Below, in pieces: positions 1 through 10,567 of a stretch of 64,000 nt of DNA. The first letter of the stretch is position 1. The number at the start of each line of letters is the position of its first letter. The stretch is from Stenocarpella maydis (Eukaryota > Ascomycota > Sordariomycetes > Diaporthales > Diaporthaceae): contig NQMI01000013.1 of NCBI GenBank assembly GCA_002270565.1, positions 421,102 to 485,101 on the forward strand. The letters are read 5' to 3'. Made by a program: the position numbers and the translations under genes. Under the pieces are notes generated by a model that was given only the letters and a program-made list of their open reading frames with translations, ran no database searches and was not told the origin of the DNA.

Positions 1-2378
1 GTATCTGTGAGCAGTGGGTAGAGCTTCTCCGCGCTGCGATCCTGAGCGCTGACTGATAAATTCCTGGCGGGCACGGGGGCAGCTTGAGTCTGATCACTCA
101 AACGGATAATTGCTATACTAGTTAATTGCAGTTTCATTCTTTTTATCGCTCGATCCATCTTCCTAGCAAATGGTGCCAGGTCTCTACTAGTACTTCAATG
201 CCAAGAAGGAGACACGGTAACTTTTCAATATGGACTCGGATATGACCCAAGCACTGTGAAGTCTCATGCCAGGCATGGCCCGAGGGCCTGGATGTTCTGT
301 CTTATTTGAGGAGGGGGGTATAGGAACTGTAGTTGTGGCTGATATTATCCTTGATAATTACTAGTAACTCTTACTGACCAACCCTAAGCCGGTGTGCGTT
401 ACTGCTTTATTGCAACTGGGATGGATTAAAAATCTATAAGGGGTTATTTCGTTAATTTAATATTTGACATCATTGTGAATGATAACTTTAGTTCTATTTC
501 AATGTTGTCGTAATTCCCAAAGACTAATTTCTTGGTTAACCAATGATCCGCTTAAAATAAGTTACAAGTGAAATGTTACCTAGGTATGGTCTGCATCAAC
601 ATATATAGTCTAAGGGAGCCAGCCCTACGTAGATTTACTACTAACGACTGGCTTCGGTGACAAGCGAAAGCACGGAGTGCTGCAGAAACTAATTTAAGAT
701 AATGCTTTTAACTGCGTGCGGTATTTAATAAGTTGCATCTGTGTCATATGCACTCCTCAAGGACTGGAGTGCGGAGAGTTACCATAGAGTAGGATGGAGG
801 GCTCGGGAAGGGGATAAGTTGTTTGAATACTGAGACTTGATCAACATATTGCGGACTTGGGTTAACTGGGCGGTAATAATACATGAGATAGATGGTGAAG
901 GCGCCTAAGAAATTTAAGAGGAGGCATGTCTGGCAAGAAGAGGAAGCCTTAACACCATTGTCACAATTTTCGCCGATTCAAAGCATCCAATCCAAACTTG
1001 GGTCAGGTTCAGCAGACTTGGTATTTTCATTCAGAGGTACTCCAATGCTCAGTGCGGTCTAGCAATGCCAATGGTGTGGATATATGACATTTTATCTGTA
1101 CGGGTTGACGCTGGTATGTTATGGCACACTGCGTAGTCCTATGTCAAGGTCTGGAGCTCAGCGGGTGCAATATGACAATTACATATGCACGAAGGCTTCG
1201 GGCAAACTCGTACATGTCGTATACTGTACCTGGAAATCCCGATGGGCTAATTGTGGAGACTTTGCGTCGACTCCTCGCATAACTACAATATATCCCAGTT
1301 AGGCTTTCCCAGTCCAAGTAGAGCACCTGAGGACTTTCAAGCTGAAGGCTTGGAATAGGCGTATGTTTTGTGAGCCTTATAAGCAACAGAAATTGGTAGC
1401 CAATTGGTTGGCAACAGGCTACAGCCCACTTCTTCAATTACAAGGCCTGGCTTGGTCCAAGAACATGTTATCAACGAAAACCTGTCTTCACCTCGTCACC
1501 ACACGTCACCATGAGGCTCAGCCACTGTGGCGGGCAGCCACAGCGACAGAGGTAGGCGGCTCAGAAGCTCCGGGTCGCAGTGCTGCTGATTTGCCAGCAC
1601 GCGGTTAAGCATCTGCCAAGGATGGGGACAGCCGGTGTGGGCAGGGATGCCAAGTTTTGAGGGCGGGTGATGTCTGCCAAGACACGCCCCAGCGCGTTTG
1701 CACAAGTTGAAGTGAGCCGAGTGAGAATGATGGAATTGAATCTGCATCACACATCCACCCTGTGCCTGGGCTCCCTTGGCCCCTCCCAGGACGGAGCTTG
1801 CCCATGTTTCACACAGGCATCCGCCGTCACTCAGGAGGCGGCTTGTCCCGCCTACACTACTCCGTCCACTATCTGCGCCCCTGCGCTCCTGGGCGACGTG
1901 GGCTCTTACTTCTCAGTTCTGAGGTCATAATGTCGAAGGCAGTCTCGATGTTTGGGCTGAGGTGGACAAGGCCCAGCAGTCAGGCCATTCCTGGAGCTAC
2001 ACGCGCCCGCCATCCTGTCCATCACCCATCCGGCAGTGCGGTGCCGTCCTGTGATGGGTCCGGTTTAGCCTACCACTTGCACGGTCGACGACGCGGCACA
2101 CAAACGTGATCCATTGGCCAGGGCGACATTAACCAGTGTGTGCATGTATCACAATCTCGCCCCCTCTGATTCCGTCTGACGTCAATTCTGCTGCTATCGT
2201 TCACGGCGTGGTTTGGCCCTCCCGCTCGTGGCACTGTTCGTCTGTGACTATAGATAGATACCCCTTGGTGTCATCTCCCCGCCCTATACTGCTATCCACC
2301 TGTCGTATCTTTCGACCTCCGTCAGCCCTCAGGATAGCTGCAGCTCAACAGCCTCTCTCAACTCACACCGCTGCAAAC
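1..2378. other. Intergenic, no gene recognised
   Basis: No reading frame here resembles a known protein. The left half is AT-rich, with many stop codons in all frames. A perfect TACCTAGGTA palindrome lies at 577-586. The last 150-250 bases are pyrimidine-rich and probably hold the promoter and 5' leader of the PAP2 gene that starts at 2379. Small overlapping ORFs between 1084 and 2109 were judged to be chance. Confidence 0.6.
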
Positions 2379-3661
2379 ATGGGTATTTTCAGCCGCAAGC
2401 CTCGCGACGGCCACGCAGCCGCAGCACCGTCCAGATCCCATCACGACAGGGGGGCTCCTTACTACTCCATGAGCACGCGGCCGTCGTTCGGCCAGTGGCT
2501 CAAGCACACATGGCTGGACATTGTCACCATGGCCATCATGGGTGCCATTGGCCTCGGTGTAAGTCACCTGGTGACCTGAGCACCGGGGGGCGTCTGAAAG
2601 GCTGTTTGTCTCGCGGAGATCAAAAACTGACCCAGGTATTTGCCTAGGTATACGAGGCTCATCCTGCACCGACCCGCTCGTTCCCCGTCCTCTTCTCCGA
2701 CGGCGAGGTCGTCTACCCGGAGTTCGCATACCCCCTCCGGAAGGAGATCATCCCCATCTGGGCAGCAGCCCTGCTGGCCGCGCTGGTGCCCATCTTCATC
2801 TTCCTCGTGGTGCAGATCCGCGTGCGCTCCTTCTGGGACGTCAACAACGCCGTCATCGGCCTGCTCTACTCCCTGATCACCGCCGCCGTGTTCCAGGTCT
2901 TCATCAAGTGGCTCATCGGCGGCCTGCGCCCGCACTTCCTGACCGTCTGCCAGCCCGACGTCTCCCTCGCCACCAACAGCGGCGGCGCCGAGGGGGCGGG
3001 GTACAACGCGGCCGGCTTCAGGCAGATCTACTACACGAGCGAGATCTGCACCGGGGACCGCAACACCATCGACGACAGCCTCGAGTCGATGCCGTCGGGC
3101 CACACGACCGCCGCCTTCGCGGGCTTCGTCTACCTGTACCTCTACCTCAACGCCAAGCTCAAGGTCTTCTCCAACTACCACCCCGCCATGTGGAAGCTGG
3201 TCGCCATCTACGCCCCCATCCTCGGCGCGTGCCTGATCGGCGGCGCGCTGACGATCGACGAGTTCCACAACTGGTAAGGCCCGCAAGAGAGAATCCCCCC
3301 CCCCCGGGGGGGAGTGGTGCTGCTGCGAACATGATTTACTGACCTCGGGCACAGGTATGACATCCTGGCCGGCGCCATCATCGGCACGGTCATGGCCTTC
3401 TCGGCATACCGCATGACATATGCGGCCGTGTGGGACTGGCGCATCAACCACATCCCCCTCAACAGGGGCGCGCCGTTTGACTATGCCAGCCCCCAGGAGC
3501 TCGCGCATGCCACCTTCACCAGGAGGGCCGGCTGGGGGTCCCCGACAGGTGGTGTCGGCGGGCATGAGGGCTATGGCCCCGGCCACAACGCGTCCGCGGG
3601 CAACGGCGGCGTCCCCAGGAAGCCTGTTGGTTCTGGCCGCGCCCCCGAGGCCATGGTCTGA
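2379..3661 (+). CDS. PAP2 family lipid phosphatase (DPP1-like)
   Basis: Integral membrane phosphatase, probably acting on diacylglycerol pyrophosphate, phosphatidate or related lipid phosphates. Three exons, 2379-2558, 2648-3273 and 3355-3661, join in frame to 370 residues. Introns begin GTAAGT and GTAAGG and end TAG and CAG. Phosphatase motif 1 is present as KWLIGGLRP and motif 2 as SMPSGH. Motif 3 keeps the histidine and aspartate (HNWYD), but the serine-arginine usually found seven and six residues before that histidine is Ala-Leu here. Several hydrophobic segments match the six-pass fold. The tail is Gly/Pro-rich and probably disordered. The start ATG lies in a pyrimidine-rich leader and is followed by a basic, cytosolic N-terminus. 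The gene converges with the next gene on the minus strand. Family assignment is firm; substrate is inferred. Confidence 0.9.
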
Positions 3662-4033
3662 TATTGGGCCGGGGCGTCCTGGGAGAAGCTCGAGGGTGGG
3701 TGGGTGCGAAGAGGCTGGATTATCATGTCTGCTCATGGTCTCGCTGAGGGAGGAACATGGTCTCTGAGTACTGCCAACTGTACTCCTTCCCGGCTTTAAT
3801 CTGCTGTCATCCTCTCGACGGCATTGACGACTACTTACATACACGATACCCATAGTACTGAGACAAGATAGTAACTAATGAATGCAATTAATGGTCACAA
3901 CTATGTCGAGATAACACTACTAACAAATCGTGGCAATCTCTTGACGGGTATCATACTGCACAGGAACACCCCTGTTACGCCCCCCCAAAATAATATCACA
4001 CACCTCGCGGCAGGGCATTCTGCCTCACGACCC
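3662..4033. other. Convergent 3' intergenic region
   Basis: Space between the stop codons of the PAP2 gene and the minus-strand gene. It should hold both 3' untranslated regions. No coding potential was recognised. Confidence 0.6.
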
Positions 4034-5218
4034 TTACTTCTTGCCCAGGATCCTCCCAATCAGGCTCTTCCTGCGGGCAGGCCTCTCCGGCAGGCCCGCC
4101 TCCCCCTCCGCGCCCGCAGCACCAGTACTCTTCCTCCCGGCCGGGGTGATGCCGCCCCTGGAGCCCTTCCCCGGCCTGCCCTCCTCGCCGCGGGCCCTCC
4201 AGAGCAGCCCCAGCAGGCTGGCGACGACGAGGGCCTCGAGCCCCGGGCCGAGGCCGTCCTGCAGCAGCAGTGCGCCCTCGCTGAAGGGCTGGGAGAGCGA
4301 GAAGCCGAGGCCCACGTTGTGGTAGATGGCGCGGATGCGGTGCTGGTGCCTGGGGTCCGCCGCCGAGCACGGCAGCGCCTCATCATCATCATCATCAGCA
4401 GCAGCAGCAGCAGCCCCTACGCCGTCTCCGCCCTTCTCCTCCCACCAGTCCTCCCCATCCCCTGCCGCGCCGCCGGCGTCCCCTCCCAGCTCGACAAGCG
4501 TGTACCTCAGCAGCCCGTGCTCGACGGGGTGCACCTGCCACTGAAGCGTCCTCTCCTCCGCCCCGCCCGGCAGCCGGCCCCCCTCCGGCACGGCAAACGT
4601 GACCCACACGTTGCGGCTGCTGCCGAGCCTGCCCACGGTCGGCGCGAGCGGGAAGCTCGCCACCGCGTCGATACCTGCCGCGCCTGTCGGCCCCGGCGCC
4701 AGGGTGAAGGCCACCTCGCCCTCGGCAAGGGCCGCCTGCGGGGGCGGGATCGCGAGGCCCACCTCGGCGCCGCCGTGGAGCGCGCGCCGGCTGACCGTCC
4801 CGCGGGTGGCGGCAGACCCGCGGCGCTCGGGCGGCTCAAAGTCGACGAGGTAGCTCACGTCGCCGGGGCCGCGGCCGTCGCCGCTGGGCTTGGGCATGAG
4901 GCCGAGGCGGGTGACGAAGCGGGGGCTCCCGATGGGCTCGCCGCCGCCGACCGCGGCCCCGAACTCCCTGGTGAAGTCGTACACGGGGAGGTGGGCGGTC
5001 CTGTCGTCGTGGCTGGGCACGTACAGGACGCGCGACGTGAGGTGGGGCGGCGCCGGGGCCAGCTTCCGGCCCAGGACTCGGAGGGCCTCGTACTGCTGGT
5101 CCGGCGCGGAGGGGTTGTTGGTGTGGGCATTATTCCCCGTGGGCAGGCCCAGGCCGTGGACGGCCGGGTGGGCGTAGGGGTAGGCGGCTGCTATGGCTAT
5201 CGCCGACGCAGTGGCCAT
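4034..5218 (-). CDS. Uncharacterised protein with C-terminal hydrophobic segment
   Basis: Single-exon frame of 394 codons in GC-rich DNA with strong third-position GC bias, which supports real coding. I do not recognise a named domain. The N-terminus is Ala-rich and could be a weak signal or targeting sequence. The middle is a soluble-looking region of about 230 residues. An acidic run of Asp/Glu follows after an Ala stretch at roughly residues 270-280. Near the C-terminus a short hydrophobic stretch (about ALVVASLLGLLW) precedes a very basic tail rich in Arg/Lys/Gly. That arrangement fits a tail-anchored or membrane-associated protein, but this is inference. The long plus-strand frame over the same DNA (3878-5242) is Pro/Arg/Ala-rich and looks like its shadow. 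Confidence 0.7.
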   Translation of the reverse strand: MATASAIAIAAAYPYAHPAVHGLGLPTGNNAHTNNPSAPDQQYEALRVLGRKLAPAPPHLTSRVLYVPSHDDRTAHLPVYDFTREFGAAVGGGEPIGSPRFVTRLGLMPKPSGDGRGPGDVSYLVDFEPPERRGSAATRGTVSRRALHGGAEVGLAIPPPQAALAEGEVAFTLAPGPTGAAGIDAVASFPLAPTVGRLGSSRNVWVTFAVPEGGRLPGGAEERTLQWQVHPVEHGLLRYTLVELGGDAGGAAGDGEDWWEEKGGDGVGAAAAAADDDDDEALPCSAADPRHQHRIRAIYHNVGLGFSLSQPFSEGALLLQDGLGPGLEALVVASLLGLLWRARGEEGRPGKGSRGGITPAGRKSTGAAGAEGEAGLPERPARRKSLIGRILGKK

Positions 5219-6000
5219 CTTGGGTGGCGTGCGATATGGTAGTAGAATATATTATAATATATATAATATAATATATATTAAAAACTAAATAAAAATATAT
5301 ATATATTGTAGTGGCCCGCGAGGCCGATACTCACCTCAGGATGAGGAGAGCTTCTGCGCCCTCGCCAGGTATCTGCTCTGGTCAAAAGGCGCGATGCCCT
5401 CGTTGAGGCGCGTGGCAGGTTGTGCGCTCAGGAGTAGAGATCAGACACAAGCTCATCACGAATGTTGTTGTCGTCGACGACAGCTGTGGCGCCGGGCACG
5501 TGATTGTCTCGGGCCTCCCAGTTCTTGGTATCAGTGCGGGGTTACTCATCCCCGGCCGCCCTCCTTGTTTGAAGTTTGCCATCCTCCCAGCTCTACCATG
5601 GTATGTATATAGTAGCTCACTAACATCTCCAGCCTCGCAATCCCTGCCAGCGGGCTTAGCCATGAGGAAGACGGGGCAAGTCTTGGGGGTTAGGCCCTGG
5701 GAGGACTGGAACTGCTACCTGCGGATAGAGCTGACGCCACCAACATATTTCGGATCAACACCTGCTGCACTCCAAGGTGTGCTGGCGTCAGCATCGGCGT
5801 CAGAGCCAGCGTTCCACCTGGCCAGCAGCGATAAGCTCGCCCTCCATGGTTTGTACGATACAACAATATGCTATTCATCTAACACCCCACACGCCTAGAT
5901 GCTTCACCGAAATTCTCGGCCTCTAATTGGTAATAATATCGGCTTTCTGATTGGCCGTGGGAGAGCCCTGGCTTGTCATCCTCCGTTTATCACTCGCATC

Positions 6001-6057
6001 CGTCCGGCTCGTTGAATTCCGTCCGTCTCGTTGAATTCCGTCCGGCTCGTTGAATTC
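6001..6057. repeat. Three tandem copies of a 19-bp unit
   Basis: The unit cgtccggctcgttgaattc occurs at 6001-6019, 6020-6038 (one mismatch, g to t) and 6039-6057. It lies in intergenic DNA. A short minisatellite is the simplest reading; no function is evident. Confidence 0.9.
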
Positions 6058-7124
6058 CTTCACCCCCCATCTCAGGTTGGGGAGGAACTCGCGAAACGAA
6101 CTGTGGCCCACCGTTTGAGCTCACCAGCATCAAGGGATGCCATCGTTCGGCCTTGGCTCAACGATCAGCTTATATCTCTATGGACCGAAAGGAGGCGTGT
6201 GATGCGACTGGTCTTTTCCTGGTGAGCCAGTTATTAAAGTCAAGGAAGCCTTGCACCAGCGCGGTCGGTTGTTTGCATGGCTTGACAATAATGAAACCCC
6301 CAGAGTAGTGAATGATAACGTGGAAATGGGCTGACCCGTCAATCCCGGTTGGAGTGCTCCATGTATTAGTCTTGCTCTCTGTGTGTCTTTAAGGGCCTTT
6401 AGAGGCCCTTCCTCTCTCTCGATTTTCTTTCCTCTAACCCCATGACTGTTTTATGACAATTGAAACTTTAATATACTAATTCTATGTCCCTTTAGCTAGA
6501 ATCTAGTGACAGCCTATTAACCCCTCTGCATTGAGACACCACTGTGCAACTGTGAGCAAGTGCACGAGTGCCGTTTTCGCAAAGGAGACCAACATACCCA
6601 GGGTATCGGAGAGGACCGTAGACATGGGGTTGACCATAGCCTAGCACCGAAGAAAAGCGCCATACTACAGACATTGCATTCAGCCTTGGGCTACATCCGT
6701 TTACAATCAGGTACTGCCCATCCTGGTTATCTTGAGTTCTGGCCCAACGGGTCTCAGCTGTCGGCCCTTGTCGCACTCCAGGAAGCATGTGTCGTTGATA
6801 TGAGTGCTGAAGGAGTGCATGCGGACAGGCAAAGATGCAAGCCACCGCGGACCTGACAGCATTACTGCAGCGCTTCCCCAGCCCAATAACATTTCGATCC
6901 GCTCGGCCGGTGGCCCGTTGTGTTCTTTAACACCGAATGTGGCCTAAAGCCGTTGCTGACGCCAGCACGCACTTGGATGCAACGCCACTAATCCTCCAAC
7001 ACCAGCCCTCACGAGCGTGTAATCGGCGGCAAGCGTCATCACATCCTCGAGCACTCCAATCGCCGATGGCGAACGAGGTTATTACTGCAAAAATGCGTCT
7101 AGATCCTGGAGACACCTTGAGAAT

Positions 7125-7132
7125 TATAAATA
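7125..7132 (+). promoter_or_regulatory. Probable TATA box of the SDR gene
   Basis: TATAAATA stands about 150 bp upstream of the start codon at 7281. This is a plausible distance for a fungal core promoter with a 5' leader of about 100-120 nt. Confidence 0.45.
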
Positions 7133-7280
7133 CGGTGGGCGGATACCATTCTCCCCTCTCAAAAATGCACAGCTCAACACTACATCAACCAGCTCATTAC
7201 CACACAGGGAGGAACCTCCATCCTAGAGCCAACTCAGCCCCCCGTTCGATTGTCACAGCCTCACCGGACCAGTTTCCAAT

Positions 7281-8357
7281 ATGCCCCAGCTCAACGCTCA
7301 AACCCGAGGAGAAGAAGTCTGCGAGGCATTCTCACCCCGGATCAAGGACAGCACATTTCTCATCACGGGCACCAGCGCCCATGGCCTCGGCGCAAAGTTG
7401 GCAGCGCTACTGGCCAAGCACTCCCCGGGCCAGATCATCCTCGTCTCCCGGTCCAAGCCCAAGGCCGACCCCGTCGTCGACGCGATAAAGGCAGCGGACA
7501 GCAGCATCTCGGTCAGGTTCGTAGCCTGCGACCTGTCCGACCAGGACTCTGTGCGCAGCGCGGGCGAGGCGATCCTCTCGGATGCGGACATCAGCAAGAT
7601 CGACGTCCTGGTCAACAACGCCGGGGTGATGGCCCCCCTGGAGTACCAGGCCGACAAGCAGGGCAACGAGATGCAGCTCAGCGCGAACCACATCGGGCAC
7701 TTCCTCCTCACCAACCTCGTCATGCCAAAGATCCTCGCGGCCGGCGCGGGCGCCCGGATCATCAACATGACCTCCCTCGGCCACCGCATCGGGCCCTTCC
7801 GGTTTGGTGACGCCAATTTTGGAGATGGCAAGGAGTGTAAGTCGACATGGTTCTCAGACACGCCCCCCGGTCCTATATCTCGATGGTATCATGACCCCGG
7901 GCAGGGCAGGACTCACTAACGCAAACGTTCCCCCACAGACGACCGCTGGTCCGCGTACGGCCAGTCCAAGACGGCCAACATCCTCTTCACCGTCGAGCTG
8001 GCCCGCCGCCTCAGGCCCCGCGGCATCCAGGCCTTTGCCGTGCACCCGGGCCTGGTCCTCAGCACCGGCCTGGGCTCGCACATGGACTTTGTGGCCGAGC
8101 TGCCGGCGCTCCAGGCCGCCGCCGCGAGGAACAACCCCGGTCTTGCCTGGACGGCCGAGGGCCATGCCAAGGATGACTCCCAGGGCTGCGCGACCGCGCT
8201 GACCGCTGCACTGGACCCAAGCCTCGAGGCAGAGACCGGGGCCTACATGGAGGACTGTGTTGTGTCCGAGGCTCTTGAATACGCGTCTGACCAGGACAAC
8301 GCGAAGAAGCTGTGGGCTTACAGCGAGGGGCTTGTTGGTCAGGAGTTTGAGGTCTGA
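7281..8357 (+). CDS. Short-chain dehydrogenase/reductase (retinol dehydrogenase/WWOX-like)
   Basis: NAD(P)-dependent oxidoreductase of the classical SDR family, probably cytosolic. Two exons, 7281-7836 and 7939-8357, give 324 residues. The intron starts GTAAGT, ends CCACAG, and restores a tyrosine codon across the junction. The dinucleotide-binding motif reads TGTSAHGLG near residue 30. NNAG follows the fourth strand, the catalytic serine is in MTSLGH, and the catalytic tyrosine-lysine pair is YGQSK just after the intron. The post-catalytic HPG motif (VHPGLV) is also present. Length and motif spacing are normal. The substrate cannot be deduced from sequence. The gene is convergent with the dehydrogenase at 8483-9595, with 125 bp between stop codons, so a shared pathway is possible but unproven. 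Confidence 0.9.
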
Positions 8358-8482
8358 TGCCGGGGACAAATAGTTATGCACCGCAGGATGGGTTGAAACA
8401 TGGTGACATTCGTTTGCGCCATCGGCTTGACATTTGTACACTTGGCCCGTCCACTTGAGTAGGACAACTCTTCTCACGGTAT

Positions 8483-9595
8483 TCAATTTGTCTTGGCCGC
8501 AAGAATCTCTTGTTCCACAGCCTCTCCAAGGCTCTTTGTCGTCCCATTTCCCCCCATGTCAGCCGTCATGATGTCCGGCTCAGACCGCGCAAGGACAGAC
8601 TCGATAGCCCTGAGCACCACACCGGCGGCCTCGTGATGGCCCAGGTGCTGGAGCATCATGGAGCCCGCCCAGATCATACCGACCGGGTTCGCGACGCCCC
8701 TGCCGGCAATGTCGGGCGCGCTCCCGTGGACCGGCTCGAACAGGCTCGGGAACTTGTTCTCCGGGTTGATGTTGCCCGAGGGCGCGATGCCGATGGTGCC
8801 GGCGCAGGCCGGCCCCAGGTCGGACAGGATGTCGCCAAACAGGTTGCTGCCCACCACGACGTCGAAGACGTGCGGCCGCTGCACAAAGTGGGCGGCCAGG
8901 ATGTCGATGTGGTACTTGTCGACGCGCACCTCGGGGTACCGCGCGGCCATCTCCCTGACCCTGCCGTCCCAGTACGGCATCGTGATGGAGATGCCGTTGC
9001 TCTTGGTGGCGCTCGTGAGCCTCCTCCGCGGCCTGGCCCGCGCCAGCTCGAACGCGTACCGGAGCACGCGGTCGACGCCGACGCGCGTCATGACCGTCTC
9101 CTGGACGACGGTCTCGCGGTCCGTGCCCTCGAAGATGCTGCCGCCGATGCTGCTGTACTCGCCCTCGGTGTTCTCCCTCACGATCCAGAAGTCGATGTCG
9201 CCCGGCTTGCGCCCCGCCAGCGGGCACCGGACGCCCGGCATGAGGCGGCAGGGCCGCAGGTTGATGTACTGGTCGAACTCGCGCCTGAACTTGAGGAGGC
9301 TGCCCCACAGCGACACGTCGTCGGGCACCTGGTCGGGCAGTCCCACGGCGCCAAAGTAGATGGCGTCGTAGGCGGAGAGGGTCTCCTTCCAGTCCGGGGG
9401 CAGCATGTCCCCGTGTCTGGCGTAGTATGCGCAGCTGGCAAAGTCGAACGAGGTGAACTCGATGGGGATGTTGAAGAGTGATGCGGCTGCCTGGACGCTG
9501 CGCACGCCGTAGGGCATGACTTCCGTGCCGATGCCGTCGCCGGGGATGACGGCGATGCGGAGGGGTCTGGAGCCCGTGCTGTTGGTGGAAGACAT
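8483..9595 (-). CDS. Tartrate dehydrogenase / D-malate dehydrogenase family protein
   Basis: Member of the isocitrate/isopropylmalate dehydrogenase superfamily. These enzymes oxidise a 2-hydroxyacid and often decarboxylate it, with NAD and a divalent metal. One exon, 370 residues, normal length for the family. The N-terminal IPGDGIGTEV motif, the INLRPCRLMPG stretch typical of the tartrate/D-malate branch, the VRENTEGEY loop, and the family signature around GDILSDLGP (metal-binding aspartates) are all intact. LeuB and mitochondrial IDH differ in the arginine loop region, so the tartrate/D-malate branch is the best fit. No mitochondrial or peroxisomal signal is obvious; the C-terminus ends AKTN. 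Substrate choice among tartrate, D-malate and 3-isopropylmalate remains inference. Confidence 0.88.
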   Translation of the reverse strand: MSSTNSTGSRPLRIAVIPGDGIGTEVMPYGVRSVQAAASLFNIPIEFTSFDFASCAYYARHGDMLPPDWKETLSAYDAIYFGAVGLPDQVPDDVSLWGSLLKFRREFDQYINLRPCRLMPGVRCPLAGRKPGDIDFWIVRENTEGEYSSIGGSIFEGTDRETVVQETVMTRVGVDRVLRYAFELARARPRRRLTSATKSNGISITMPYWDGRVREMAARYPEVRVDKYHIDILAAHFVQRPHVFDVVVGSNLFGDILSDLGPACAGTIGIAPSGNINPENKFPSLFEPVHGSAPDIAGRGVANPVGMIWAGSMMLQHLGHHEAAGVVLRAIESVLARSEPDIMTADMGGNGTTKSLGEAVEQEILAAKTN

Positions 9596-10567
9596 TCTGG
9601 CGGAATCAAATGGCTAAAGACGACTTTAACCAACACAAATCACATGCGTGGCGACAACAGGACTAAAGTATTTGATTCTTCTAATTCGGCTTTACGGGGT
9701 GCACTCGGCAGAAATACTCTGAGTGTGAGGTTCGGTGTGGCGAAGGGGGCATATGGCCCGGACTTGAGATAGACCGAGCGGGCGTCCTCACGCACCGCAC
9801 CACCCCGAACGAAAGACGCCTCTAGATGGCATTGCTGGTTATTTCTGCGCTGTACAGAAGCATTGGAGGAAGCTTTATTAAACTCTTTAACCTCACGACG
9901 ACTCTGAAACCACCGCCCTCACATTCAGCAGCATATGATATACAGACGTACAACAGAAGCCATCAGGCGACTTCGGCTACTTCAGTCACTCCACCGCAGA
10001 CCAGCATGCGGGCTCAATGTAACGGTGGGGTTGGATGCAAACTGCAGTGGACCACTGGGGTTATCGGCCTCACGCCTCCTACCAGGGTAAAGTATTCACC
10101 GGGCGACAATCCGCGCTACTGTAGTGCTCACTTAGATACGGGAACATTTCCTTCCTAAGCATCCCACAATATGCCAGAGGTCTCCAGAGCCTGAACCGAA
10201 GCTGGCTTACGCTAACGGATTCTATAGACGGTGGGCTTTCCAATATGGCAGTCTGGAGACCAGGCTTGCGGGCGGTGCAACTACATGTCGGCGCCATGAG
10301 AGAGAGCCTACTCGGGCCCTCCAATACTCCTAGCTTTACCCAACCCATAGGTTCTGTGATCGGGTCATGCAGTAGATTGGAAATGTTATGATAACCTCAC
10401 GGTAGGGAATAAATCAGCCTGCGAGATTGGAGTAGGACTTCGTGCGAATTAACCATAACACATGGCAATGTTCATTATGCGAGAATCGTGAGACCTCATG
10501 CTACGCCTTCACGGCTAGTCTAGAATGCAAACACCAACCCGGCCACCCGGGGAGCAGACACACGCCC
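9596..10567. other. Intergenic, no gene recognised
   Basis: Holds the promoter of the minus-strand dehydrogenase on the left and the 3' region of the chitinase on the right. Short ORFs only; none shows a recognisable motif. Confidence 0.6.

Larger units (their letters stand above)
5219..7280. other. Intergenic region with AT-rich tract and short tandem repeat
   Basis: Immediately upstream of the minus-strand gene is an almost pure A/T tract (about 5237-5310). A 19-bp direct repeat lies at 6001-6057. The rest has only short, overlapping ORFs without recognisable similarity. The longest (5422-5898, plus) has no domain or signal that would support it. The right end is the promoter of the dehydrogenase gene at 7281. 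Confidence 0.55.

Noticed and set aside
2564..3853. 429-codon minus-strand ORF over the PAP2 gene
   Set aside because: Antisense to well-supported exons; composition is that of a shadow frame in GC-rich DNA.
3878..5242. 454-codon plus-strand ORF
   Set aside because: Antisense to the 394-residue gene; Arg/Pro/Ala/Gly-biased and without domains. The minus-strand frame has better composition.
5422..5898. 158-codon plus-strand ORF
   Set aside because: No motif, signal or codon bias to support it; overlaps other ORFs.
8510..9481. 323-codon plus-strand ORF
   Set aside because: Antisense shadow of the tartrate/D-malate dehydrogenase.
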